Positions 38,601 to 45,567 of a stretch of 64,000 bases of DNA are shown in pieces. This stretch comes from Chryseobacterium sp. CY350 (GTDB lineage Bacteria; Bacteroidota; Bacteroidia; Flavobacteriales; Weeksellaceae). The translations under genes and the position numbers were made by a program. Location of the stretch: assembly GCF_027945075.1 (NCBI RefSeq), contig NZ_CP116034.1, positions 2,232,001 through 2,296,000 of the forward strand. The letters run 5' to 3'. Positions within the stretch are counted from its first letter, which is position 1. Each line of letters starts with the position of its first letter. Under the pieces are notes generated by a model. The model worked only from the letters and a program-made list of their open reading frames with translations, made no database searches and was not told the DNA's origin.

Positions 38601-39025
38601 AGTATTCGTTGGATAATAATACATGGCAAAGCTCGAACGTATTTTATAATGTACAACGTGGAAATCACAAGATATATGTAAGAGATTCTCAGCGATGTGA
38701 TGTTGTAGAAAAAGTATTCGTTATTATCGATCTCATCAATACGATAACACCAAATGGTGACGGCCACAATGATGATATAGATTATTCTGCATTAATGAGT
38801 AAAGACAATCTGGAATTCAGAATATTTGACCGTTATGGGGCAGAACTCTTCAGAGGTTCACCTTCAAACAATTTTACATGGGATGGCAAAATGAAAGGAA
38901 GACCTGTATCGACTGCAACCTACTGGTATTTTATTTCATGGACAGAATTTGGAAATCTTACCACCGTAAAATACAGCAGCTGGCTTTTGGTGAAAAATAG
39001 AAATGACAACTTATGGGATAAATAA
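35606..39025 (+). CDS. T9SS-exported adhesin with IgGFc-binding-like N-terminus, copy 3
   Basis: A 1139-residue paralog, the most diverged of the three: signal peptide ending SFAQ, LDREHWFAPM opening the IgGFc-binding-like domain, Ig-like YETYQWYRNG, cadherin-like repeat, then a longer middle with additional CDxxLDGxxxVxL-type repeats (CDENLDGTVNVVL, CDDDLDGIKPVNL). A SprB-type repeat (GGSPPYEYSLD) and the type B sorting domain (ITPNGDGHNDDIDY to SSWLLVKNRN) end it. The extra DLDG repeats may bind calcium (inference). It was probably formed by tandem duplication followed by repeat gain. Confidence 0.85.
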   Translation: MKKILSFFLIFYIFSISFAQLDREHWFAPMVDRTGNPNPYQNLYLSTNRTTPFAVTIYNNNVVIGTVTISKNNPQKFDVLRSYIITTLQTDLFTPGTKGLYLKADFPFYANLRFSVYNHAEIITSKGIPSTGKNFFVANAPITVSNSILNFMASVLATEDNTTVTVTGYKPTVQFSNGTTGATNPTITFILNKGQSYIIDGIGNIAGNLDGFIGAKITADKAINVTNGNFNGQYSGNVPLSSDILMDQSVPVEQLGTQFALVKGNGSIGSNMEGALVIATQDNTQVFLNNEGLPAITLNTGQYYIVPDNKYQLQGTTHYNMYIRTTKNAYVYQFLAGDSVSGTEVATGGFNFIPALSCYLPKQINEIGFINENFVHSNANPSGILNIPTKLNLITERGATVTVNGVTPPATTGPYDMTGLTAWVTYGIPNTTGTITVISSKAITAGITAGSDAVGYGGFFAGFATQPVIIKSGGDCAPGIVLTVDPIIYETYQWYRNGVLITGATGTSYSPTQSGYYTCSVTMGSCAPLVTAQYKVLNCLKQTAVSYDICDTKVITPTFSTSLQTPVVSTVAITAAPTLGTAAINTTNGIITYTATNPAAGGTDTFTFTFCGNDPEFPDCESVTVTINIQPVTVTNTTLTVCNVNGVGVFNLTTANVTTNTPVVKTYYTSLVAAQTENATGQILVPTSHSAPNGTIVYVVVKNPTGCKNIAEITLNLFNLAVITPGNFGAQCDENLDGTVNVVLSDITQLILNNPTFFTNVRYYALLADANLGNNNTLPNNWSYAVNTTIYIRVDSPNGCAPVIQPINFTVGTRLPLLTTSLVTTFCDDDLDGIKPVNLAQFIPQFTTDPLVTVTYHATLADAQNDTAPINGAVNLTGTQTYYIRFEKAGFCPNVATLRVTLKTPKKSDILTDKLICPKTTTTLDAGPGFTAYLWSTGATTPSITNVIAGNYWVELTFDGCIYKQFVNVSESVLPVITSIDINGTTVTIGVTGGSPPYEYSLDNNTWQSSNVFYNVQRGNHKIYVRDSQRCDVVEKVFVIIDLINTITPNGDGHNDDIDYSALMSKDNLEFRIFDRYGAELFRGSPSNNFTWDGKMKGRPVSTATYWYFISWTEFGNLTTVKYSSWLLVKNRNDNLWDK

Positions 39026-39143
39026 ATGTACTTTCAGATCGCAATTCATTTTTATAACATTCATTAACAGTTTAAATACAAGTTTTAATATAATTTTAAC
39101 CAGATTCGTAATACGTAATTCTGATAATGATGCTTTTCTTGTG

Positions 39144-39151
39144 TAATTTTG
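39144..39151 (+). promoter_or_regulatory. Putative -7 box of the 39160 gene
   Basis: TAATTTTG matches TAnnTTTG and ends only 8 nt before the ATG at 39160, predicting a nearly leaderless mRNA. Confidence 0.45.
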
Positions 39152-39159
39152 CAGATTAT

Positions 39160-39948
39160 ATGAAAAAAGTAATTACGCTTTTGTTATTGATTTTTTTAGC
39201 TAAAATTAATGCACAGATTTTTTCGGGTCAGGTGTTTTTAAGAGACAATTCTGTTTTGTATCTTAATCAGGTATATGTGACCAACCTTACGACGTACAAA
39301 ACAGTTCTTACCAATTACAACGGAGACTTCAGCATCCAGGCAAATCCTGAAGATGTAATACGTTTTACATCGATAGTTACAGAAAGAAAAGATTTTAAGC
39401 TCACGCCGCAAAGTTTTAATAACCGAAATTTGGTCGAGCTAAAAGTTGCATATCATGACATACAGGAAGTGGTAATCAGCCGTTTCCGCCCGACCGGAAA
39501 TCTGAGATACGATGTCAATTCTTTAAGAAAAGAAGATAAAGCTTATGCCCTAAAAAAAGTAATCGGTCTTCCGGAACCTAAAGGTGATGGAACGCCTCCG
39601 GAACTTCCGGTAGCTGGTTTCAGAGATGGGGGTCTTACATTTAGTTTAGAAAGTATTTTTGATATTCTATCTGGCGAAAGAAAGAAAAAACAGCGATATG
39701 TAGCGTATGAAAGGATGACTAATTCTGTGACGCAAATAAAAAATTACCTCGGAAAAGATTATTTCACAAGATTTAAAATTCCTGAAAATCTCATTGACAA
39801 TTTCCTGCAATTCGTTTATACTTCAGAAAACATTGAAGTTTTTGTACAGACCAATAATTTTGAAGCGATAAAACTTCCGATCGAAAAATATATCCCGATC
39901 TACCAACGAAGGTTGAGAAACTCACACCTGCAGGATGTTATAAAGTAA
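39160..39948 (+). CDS. Carboxypeptidase-regulatory-like domain protein, secreted
   Basis: A 262-residue protein with signal peptide MKKVITLLLLIFLAKINAQ. Residues about 22-95 (FSGQVFLRDNSVLYLNQVYV, then LTNYNGDFSIQANPED) resemble the CarboxypepD_reg-like beta-sandwich found at the N-terminus of SusC-type proteins, but no TonB-dependent barrel follows. The C-terminal two-thirds is basic and unrecognised. The start at 39160 is preferred over a frame extension of 11 codons that covers the promoter box. Such stand-alone proteins are common envelope proteins in flavobacteria with unknown role. Confidence 0.7.
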   Translation: MKKVITLLLLIFLAKINAQIFSGQVFLRDNSVLYLNQVYVTNLTTYKTVLTNYNGDFSIQANPEDVIRFTSIVTERKDFKLTPQSFNNRNLVELKVAYHDIQEVVISRFRPTGNLRYDVNSLRKEDKAYALKKVIGLPEPKGDGTPPELPVAGFRDGGLTFSLESIFDILSGERKKKQRYVAYERMTNSVTQIKNYLGKDYFTRFKIPENLIDNFLQFVYTSENIEVFVQTNNFEAIKLPIEKYIPIYQRRLRNSHLQDVIK

Positions 39949-40122
39949 AATTTAGTCATATAAAGATTTTGCTTTTAGTATTCTGTTAAAATTTTAATAG
40001 TCAATCTATTTCATTCTTTAAAATAATGTTTAATTTTATCGCTGATAACCAATCACAATTCCGTCAGAACAAAAAAATCATTTGAAGAGAAACTGTCTTC
40101 AATCGCCTTAATGTAATATTAA

Positions 40123-40899
40123 ATGAAAAAATTTCTTCTAATCTTTACTACATTGTTATTTACCTGTTTTTCAGCCCAGAAAAAAGGCAAGGATTACAGC
40201 AATATTTTAAAAAGCAAAAATATCTATGAGATTAATGCTTTCCTGAGAGACGCACATCCGGACGATCCCAGACGATCGGTACTGAAACCAAAAGTGATGG
40301 ATCTGATGAAAGAATATATAAAAAATGCAACTCCCGGCGATCAAAAAGTTAAACAGATGCAAGATTGGCTTGCCATGTTAAAGCGTAAACCATCTACGAA
40401 AATTACTTTTGACGAGATGAACGCTATCATCAAGAAAAAGCAGATCGCAAAATATCAGAGAGAATTACAAGTGGGCCAGGCTGCCGTTGTTTATACTCCA
40501 AGTTCATCTAAAAATGTATTTGAAGCATCACCTGCAGTTGCAAAGGCTACAACAGCGATTGCCGATACAGAAGCCTCGGAATTTAATATGCTGATGGCAG
40601 ATAATCCGATGGAGCATAAGAATAAGACCGTAAAAATCTTAAATTCACTCTTTGATAATGACCCCAACGCCAAAGAATGCATAATCATGATCGAAAACAA
40701 ATCTGACTGTAATATTATTGTGAGAATAGAAGGCATAGGAATTACGAAATACAGACTTCCGGTTCCTGCGCATGGCGACAATTCACTTGTAATTCAAAAA
40801 GGCGACTATCTGTTGACCAGTATTGTTTGCGGCGCTCAGTATGCTTCACAAAAAACAATTCAAAAACCTTTGATGGTTGCTCTTGGGAGTTCAAAGTAA
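40123..40899 (+). CDS. DUF6759-type secreted protein (paralog 2)
   Basis: A 258-residue protein with signal MKKFLLIFTTLLFTCFSAQ. The N-terminal part (NILKSKNIYEINAFLRDAHP) matches the 41697 gene (DILKNTNITEIEEYLKKAHP). The C-terminal domain contains NKSDCNIIVRIEG, a Y-R-L-P-V-P strand and GDYLLTSIVCGAQYASQK, the block shared by all four family members. The middle is charged and variable. Function is unknown; probably periplasmic or outer-surface. It is the first of three plus-strand members around trmB. Confidence 0.72.
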   Translation: MKKFLLIFTTLLFTCFSAQKKGKDYSNILKSKNIYEINAFLRDAHPDDPRRSVLKPKVMDLMKEYIKNATPGDQKVKQMQDWLAMLKRKPSTKITFDEMNAIIKKKQIAKYQRELQVGQAAVVYTPSSSKNVFEASPAVAKATTAIADTEASEFNMLMADNPMEHKNKTVKILNSLFDNDPNAKECIIMIENKSDCNIIVRIEGIGITKYRLPVPAHGDNSLVIQKGDYLLTSIVCGAQYASQKTIQKPLMVALGSSK

Positions 40900-41001
40900 A
40901 TCGCTTCAAAAAGCCTGCTTTTTTCAACTGTCTCTTTTAAAAATTAATTTCAGCGAACTGTCTAAATTTTTCGTTAATTTTGCGGGATTTTATTTTTAGA
41001 A

Positions 41002-41679
41002 ATGGGCAAGAACAAATTAGCGAGATTCGCAGAGAACAAAATTTTACCGAACGTTATTCAACCAACCAGAGAAGAAGCCATCAACGGTTTTGAACTCAAA
41101 GGAAACTGGAGAAAAGATTTCTTTAAAAATGAAAGGCCTATTGTTTTAGAATTAGGCTGTGGAAAAGGTGAATATACGGTAGGACTTGCTAAAACTTTTA
41201 CTGAAAAAAACTTTATCGGAATTGACATCAAAGGTGCAAGATTCTGGTTTGGTGCAAAAGAAGCATTTGACAGTGGTATGAACAATGTGGCTTTTGTGCG
41301 ATCTCAAATTGAATTGGTAGACCATTTTTTTGATGAAAATGAAGTTGATGAAATTTGGATTACTTTTCCGGATCCGCAAATAAAATACAAGCGTACAAAA
41401 CACAGACTTACCCACCCCGACTTCCTTGAGCGCTACAAGAAATTCCTGAAACCTGGCGGAATTATTCATCTGAAAACCGACTCAGAATTTTTGCACGGAT
41501 ATACATTAGGTTATCTTCAAGGTGCCGGTTACGAAATAATTTCGGCCCATCATGACATTTATGGAGCCTTGGAGTACGACCCAAATACACCGCATTTACG
41601 AGACATAAAAACCTATTACGAAGAATTATTTTCTGCTAAAGGAAAAACTATAACATACATAAAATTTAGAATTAATTAA
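41002..41679 (+). CDS. trmB: tRNA (guanine-N7-)-methyltransferase
   Basis: A 225-residue SAM-dependent enzyme. LELGCGKGEYTVGLAKTF is the SAM-binding loop, GIDIKGARFWFGAKEA follows, and the TrmB signature ITFPDPQIKYKRTKHRLTHP carries catalytic and tRNA-binding residues. KPGGIIHLKTDSEFLHGYTL lies near the end. It methylates G46 of tRNA. It sits between two DUF6759-type genes; nothing suggests a functional link. The 102 bp gap before it has a TAATTTTG box (40974-40981) that could be its promoter. Confidence 0.94.
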   Translation: MGKNKLARFAENKILPNVIQPTREEAINGFELKGNWRKDFFKNERPIVLELGCGKGEYTVGLAKTFTEKNFIGIDIKGARFWFGAKEAFDSGMNNVAFVRSQIELVDHFFDENEVDEIWITFPDPQIKYKRTKHRLTHPDFLERYKKFLKPGGIIHLKTDSEFLHGYTLGYLQGAGYEIISAHHDIYGALEYDPNTPHLRDIKTYYEELFSAKGKTITYIKFRIN

Positions 41680-41696
41680 AAAGACACAATAATTTG

Positions 41697-42422
41697 ATGA
41701 AAAAAAATTCCCTCATCATTTTATTCTTCTCTCTCACTTTGTCATGCACAACCCAAAATGGTAATCATGACGATATTTTAAAAAACACAAACATTACCGA
41801 GATTGAAGAATATTTGAAAAAAGCACACCCCGAAGATCCCAAAAAGCACATCTTACAATCTAAACTGATCGCTCTCAAAAATAAAGAGTGGACTAAAGGT
41901 GCGCTCACTGCAAAACCTATGGTAATTCGTCCTGTCGTGACAGAAATTCCTCAAAATTTTAAAAATAGTCTTATCAATAAAGATTCTGATGAGTTTAAAA
42001 GAATTATGTCTGAGACTTCTTCGGAGCATAAAGATAAGACTGTAAAGCTGCTCAACGCCATGCTAAACGAGGATATCAACAGCAAAGAAGCCATTTTGCT
42101 CTTTAGAAATAACTCTGACTGTAATTTGGTTTTAAAGGTTAATGGTAAAAAGTTTTACAATCTGGCAGTTCCTTCTCATGACGAAAATTTTATAATTGTA
42201 GAAAAAGATGATTATGCACTATCAGCTAATGTTTGTGACGTAAAATATGCATCGCAAAAGCAAATCAGAAAAAATCTGCAAATTGTAATCAATAATCCTG
42301 AGGTGAAGAAATTTAGTGAAGAAAAAGATTCTGATGCCGATATAAAACCAGGTAGGGATATAAATACAAAATCACCAACAAAAAAAAGTAACTTAGCAGC
42401 AAAGAAGAAAAAGAAAAGATAA
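41697..42422 (+). CDS. DUF6759-type lipoprotein (paralog 3)
   Basis: A 241-residue protein with a lipoprotein signal, MKKNSLIILFFSLTLSC. It shares the DILKNTNITEIEEYLKKAHP N-terminal segment with paralog 2 and the C-terminal domain NNSDCNLVLKVNGKKFYNLA and DDYALSANVCDVKYASQKQI with all members. A Lys/Ser-rich tail ends KKKKKR. The start is the ATG at 41697 (an upstream TTG would add one residue). The next gene begins 2 bp after the stop, so the two are co-transcribed. Confidence 0.72.
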   Translation: MKKNSLIILFFSLTLSCTTQNGNHDDILKNTNITEIEEYLKKAHPEDPKKHILQSKLIALKNKEWTKGALTAKPMVIRPVVTEIPQNFKNSLINKDSDEFKRIMSETSSEHKDKTVKLLNAMLNEDINSKEAILLFRNNSDCNLVLKVNGKKFYNLAVPSHDENFIIVEKDDYALSANVCDVKYASQKQIRKNLQIVINNPEVKKFSEEKDSDADIKPGRDINTKSPTKKSNLAAKKKKKR

Positions 42423-42424
42423 GG

Positions 42425-42835
42425 ATGAAGAAAACACTTCAATGCCTGCTATTAATATTGCTGATGAAAAGTTGTGGTTCTACCAACAACAGTTATCCGG
42501 CTGCAAATTCGGCAGCCAACAATGAACGAGAATATCAGGAAGTTTTAAAGAATTATAAATCGGAAACTGCAGATATTCTCACCTATCTGTTAAATGGGGA
42601 ATCTCCAGAAGACCGCAAAACAGCTTTAACTGTTGAAAACACATCACAGTGTAATATGGTTTTAACGGTTAGTGGTAACAATTATTTAAAGAAAATACCT
42701 ATTGGAAAAGGCAAGATTGGCTCTGTAATGGTACCTAAGAACCAAGCGTACAAACTGTCGGTTATGGTTTGTAACTCGCTTTACCAAACATCAAAAATTA
42801 TTTCAGATTCTTATTCTGTAAAGCTTTCTGATTAA
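42425..42835 (+). CDS. DUF6759-type lipoprotein, short form (paralog 4)
   Basis: A 136-residue lipoprotein (signal MKKTLQCLLLILLMKSC). It has only a short spacer and the C-terminal family domain: ENTSQCNMVLTVSGNNYLKK, then AYKLSVMVCNSLYQTSKI. It seems to be the minimal form of the family, lacking the N-terminal ILKxxNIxEI segment of paralogs 2 and 3. It is co-transcribed with paralog 3 and ends before a bidirectional terminator shared with rpsB. Confidence 0.7.
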   Translation: MKKTLQCLLLILLMKSCGSTNNSYPAANSAANNEREYQEVLKNYKSETADILTYLLNGESPEDRKTALTVENTSQCNMVLTVSGNNYLKKIPIGKGKIGSVMVPKNQAYKLSVMVCNSLYQTSKIISDSYSVKLSD

Positions 42836-42853
42836 AATGGTTTAAACATAAGA

Positions 42854-42880
42854 AATCCGCTAAAACAAGTTTAGCGGATT
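42854..42880. terminator. Bidirectional terminator between paralog 4 and rpsB
   Basis: The perfect 11 bp stem AATCCGCTAAA (42854-42864) / TTTAGCGGATT (42870-42880) with a 5 nt loop. The flanking T-run on the plus strand is short. Confidence 0.75.
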
Positions 42881-42905
42881 CTTTATTTCAAAGATAAATC
42901 TTCAA

Positions 42906-43673
42906 TTATTCAGCAGCAGCGTCGAAATCTGCATCTTTATCAGCAGATACTACTTCTCCTTCTTCTTTAGATTTTTCTTTATCAGCTTTTCTTTGAGACT
43001 GACCTTCTTTGATAGAATCTGAAACTACGTTTAAGATCATATCGATAGATTTTGAAGCATCATCGTTTCCTGGGATAACGAAGTCTACTTTTCTTGGATC
43101 AGAGTTTGTATCAACAATACCGAAAACTGGAATCCCTAATTTCTTAGCTTCAGTTACAGCGATGTGTTCTCTCATTATATCTACAACGAAGATAGCAGAA
43201 GGAAGACGCACCATGTCAGAGATAGAACCTAAGTTTTTCTCTAAATTAGCTCTTTGTCTGTCAACCTGTAATCTTTCTTTTTTAGATAAAGTTTCGAACG
43301 TACCGTCTTTTTTCATTTTGTCGATAGAGTTCATTTTCTTTACAGCTTTTCTGATTGTAACGAAATTCGTTAACATACCTCCCGGCCATCTTTCTGTAAT
43401 ATAAGGCATATTAAGTTCAGCAGCGTGCTTAGCAACTACTTCTTTCGCCTGCTTTTTGGTAGCTACGAAAAGAACTTTTTTACCTGCAGAAGTTAATTTT
43501 TCTAAAGCGCTGCACGCTTCATCCAATTTAACAGCTGTTTTATGTAAGTCTACAATGTGAATACCATTTTTCTCCATAAAAATGTACGGAGCCATATTTG
43601 GATTCCACTTTCTAGTCATGTGACCGAAGTGTACACCAGCCTCTAGAAGGTCTTTTACATTTGCTTTTGCCAT
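42906..43673 (-). CDS. rpsB: 30S ribosomal protein uS2
   Basis: A 255-residue uS2. VKDLLEAGVHFGHMTRKWNP, FVATKKQAKEVV, TERWPGGMLTNFVTIRKAV and IFGIVDTNSDPRKVDFVIPG are all classic. A charged, low-complexity tail (about 225-255) is common in Bacteroidota S2. S2 assembles late in the 30S subunit and binds S1. It follows rpsI after 208 bp and has its own candidate promoter; the usual partner tsf is not next to it. Confidence 0.97.
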   Translation of the reverse strand: MAKANVKDLLEAGVHFGHMTRKWNPNMAPYIFMEKNGIHIVDLHKTAVKLDEACSALEKLTSAGKKVLFVATKKQAKEVVAKHAAELNMPYITERWPGGMLTNFVTIRKAVKKMNSIDKMKKDGTFETLSKKERLQVDRQRANLEKNLGSISDMVRLPSAIFVVDIMREHIAVTEAKKLGIPVFGIVDTNSDPRKVDFVIPGNDDASKSIDMILNVVSDSIKEGQSQRKADKEKSKEEGEVVSADKDADFDAAAE

Positions 43674-43881
43674 GTTTTCTGTTTTTGTTAGTTTACTTTC
43701 CGTTTCTTAAACAATCAACAACTTCTTTAGATGGGAGAAGTGTTTGGATGCTAAACGTAACGGGCAAAGTTGCTGTTTGGCTGATTGCTTTTGGCAACTG
43801 GCTTCCCAGCTTGGGTTAAAAAATAATTTTTTAAAAATTTTTCTAAAGCTATCCGCCATAAGCCAATAGCCATACGCTTTT
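43674..43881 (-). promoter_or_regulatory. rpsB leader / rpsI-rpsB spacer with promoter and hairpins
   Basis: This 208 bp region is visibly more GC-rich than the other spacers. On the minus strand TTG (43795-43797) is followed 22 bp later by CAACTTTG (43765-43772), a near-match to the -7 box. Next to rpsI lies a hairpin-prone stretch with GGCTATTGGCTTATGGC (complement of 43843-43875 region). It could be a leader RNA of rpsB or a dispersed repeat; I cannot decide which. Confidence 0.4.
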
Positions 43882-44268
43882 TTAACGTTTTGAGAACTGG
43901 AATCTCTTTCTTGCTTTTTTCTGACCTGGTTTCTTTCTTTCTACCATTCTTGCATCTCTTGTAAGTAAACCTGCAGGTTTCAAAGCTAATCTGAACTCAG
44001 CATTGATCTCGCAAAGCGCTCTAGAAATACCTAATCTGATAGCTTCTGCCTGACCTGTATTACCACCACCGAAAACATTTACGGTAACGTCATACTGACC
44101 AACAGTCTCAGAAAGGATGAACGGCTGATTTAATTTATAAACCATTACGTCTGTAGAGAAATAAGTTGCAGCTTCTTTACCGTTTACTGTAATAACACCA
44201 GAACCCGGCTTCAAATAAACTCTAGCTACAGAAGTTTTTCTTCTTCCGATTTTGTGAACTATAGACAT
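43882..44268 (-). CDS. rpsI: 30S ribosomal protein uS9
   Basis: A 128-residue uS9. [20 protein letters not shown] begins it, [20 protein letters not shown] is in the middle, and the C-terminus [14 protein letters not shown] carries the conserved tail whose last Arg contacts P-site tRNA. It lies 5 bp after rplM and is part of the canonical rplM-rpsI operon. Confidence 0.97.
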   Translation of the reverse strand: MSIVHKIGRRKTSVARVYLKPGSGVITVNGKEAATYFSTDVMVYKLNQPFILSETVGQYDVTVNVFGGGNTGQAEAIRLGISRALCEINAEFRLALKPAGLLTRDARMVERKKPGQKKARKRFQFSKR

Positions 44269-44273
44269 ATTAA

Positions 44274-44729
44274 TTATTTAAATTCGTTAACATTAATTGT
44301 TTTCGGCTGTTGAGCTTCGTGCTTATGCTCAGTTCCTTCATATAAATAAAGGTTTTTGAACAAAGCAGATCCTAATCTTGTTTTTGGAAGCATACCTTTT
44401 ACAGATTTTTCCAATACTTTTAAAGAATCTTTTGCAAGAAGTTCAGTTGCCGTTAAAGACTTTTGACCACCAGGATAACCTGTATGCCAAATATAAGTCT
44501 TGTCTGCCCACTTGTTTCCGGAAAGTGTTACTTTCCCAGCATTCAAAACAATAACATTATCACCACAATCTACGTGAGGTGTAAAGTTTGCTTTGTGCTT
44601 ACCTCTCAAAATCTTTGCAACCGTTGAAGCTAGTCTTCCTAACGGCTGTCCTTCAGCGTCTACTACAACCCATTCTTTATTTGCAGTAGCTTTGTTCGCT
44701 GAAACAGTTTTGTAACTTAATGTATTCAC
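44274..44729 (-). CDS. rplM: 50S ribosomal protein uL13
   Basis: A 151-residue uL13. [20 protein letters not shown] and [20 protein letters not shown], then [12 protein letters not shown], are diagnostic. It is an early-assembly large subunit protein. It is first in the minus-strand rplM-rpsI-rpsB run. The promoter lies about 45 bp upstream. Confidence 0.97.
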   Translation of the reverse strand: MNTLSYKTVSANKATANKEWVVVDAEGQPLGRLASTVAKILRGKHKANFTPHVDCGDNVIVLNAGKVTLSGNKWADKTYIWHTGYPGGQKSLTATELLAKDSLKVLEKSVKGMLPKTRLGSALFKNLYLYEGTEHKHEAQQPKTINVNEFK

Positions 44730-44774
44730 ACGTTTTAGTTAAAGATTAAACATAATTTTCCCCGTAAGGGTGTG

Positions 44775-44782
44775 CAAAGGTA
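44775..44782 (-). promoter_or_regulatory. Putative -7 box of the rplM operon
   Basis: The reverse complement reads TACCTTTG, matching TAnnTTTG. The leader that follows contains the short inverted repeat CCCTTACGGGG, which could form a small hairpin. Confidence 0.5.
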
Positions 44783-44896
44783 CAAATTAATTTTAGATTG
44801 TGAAAACTTATTTAAACTTTATAAATCTGCATCTATATATATGATCAGATTAAAATAGTAAATTACAGTTTTCGAAGAACGATATCTGAAGTGGTA

Positions 44897-45229
44897 TTAA
44901 TTGCGAAGAGACTTATTAGTCCGGAAACTTGCAATTAAATAATACGCTACAAAAACCGTAGAAAATTTTAGAATAGCAGGAATGGCCAATTCCAGATTAA
45001 ATATGAATGAGCCCACGAGAACCAAAACTCCCATTGCCGCAAAAGAACTCAGTAACTTTTGCACTAAAGTAAATTTCGGCGTATCAAGGTAGTAAGACAA
45101 ACCCCACGCTAAGCCGAAAGCAATCGCATAAAAAATATCTAAACCAATATTTTCACTGCTGATGAAAAAATAATTGATCACAAAACTAAGAACCGTTCCC
45201 AGTGCGAAATACATCAGTGCTTTCTGCAT
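44897..45229 (-). CDS. Small membrane protein, function unknown
   Basis: A 110-residue protein with four likely TM helices (about residues 4-22, 27-47, 57-80 and 83-101) and a short basic C-terminus FRTNKSLRN. No conserved motif is recognised. It lies upstream of rplM on the same strand but separated by 167 bp that contains the rplM promoter, so it is probably an independent unit. Confidence 0.6.
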   Translation of the reverse strand: MQKALMYFALGTVLSFVINYFFISSENIGLDIFYAIAFGLAWGLSYYLDTPKFTLVQKLLSSFAAMGVLVLVGSFIFNLELAIPAILKFSTVFVAYYLIASFRTNKSLRN

Positions 45230-45567
45230 ACTATTTTAATATGACGCAAAAATAACGAATTTTAATCTGAAAGAAAACTATTGAAATTAAATAAGAACTA
45301 TTCTTTTATTTTATTCATTTCAAACTTGTATTTCGAAAAATAAGTAAAACGCCTTAGTTTATCTTAAGTACAATAGCCTATTTAAGTTCTTTGTCTGCCA
45401 TTGCGTTTTAATCTCAATGAAAGACAAAGATTTTTAAAAAACTTAAAACAGGAAATATAAATTTTAAAAATTTTAATTAAATACTTCAAAATCAATATAT
45501 TGAATAATTAAAATAAGTTTTTATTAAATTGTTATATTTGAAAACTTAGAAATTCTCTACAATCAAT
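45230..45567. other. AT-rich intergenic region upstream of the mutase gene
   Basis: No gene was seen in this 338 bp between divergent genes. A -7 box TATATTTG at 45533-45540 lies 27 nt before the mutase ATG; no -33 TTG at 17-23 bp. Confidence 0.45.
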
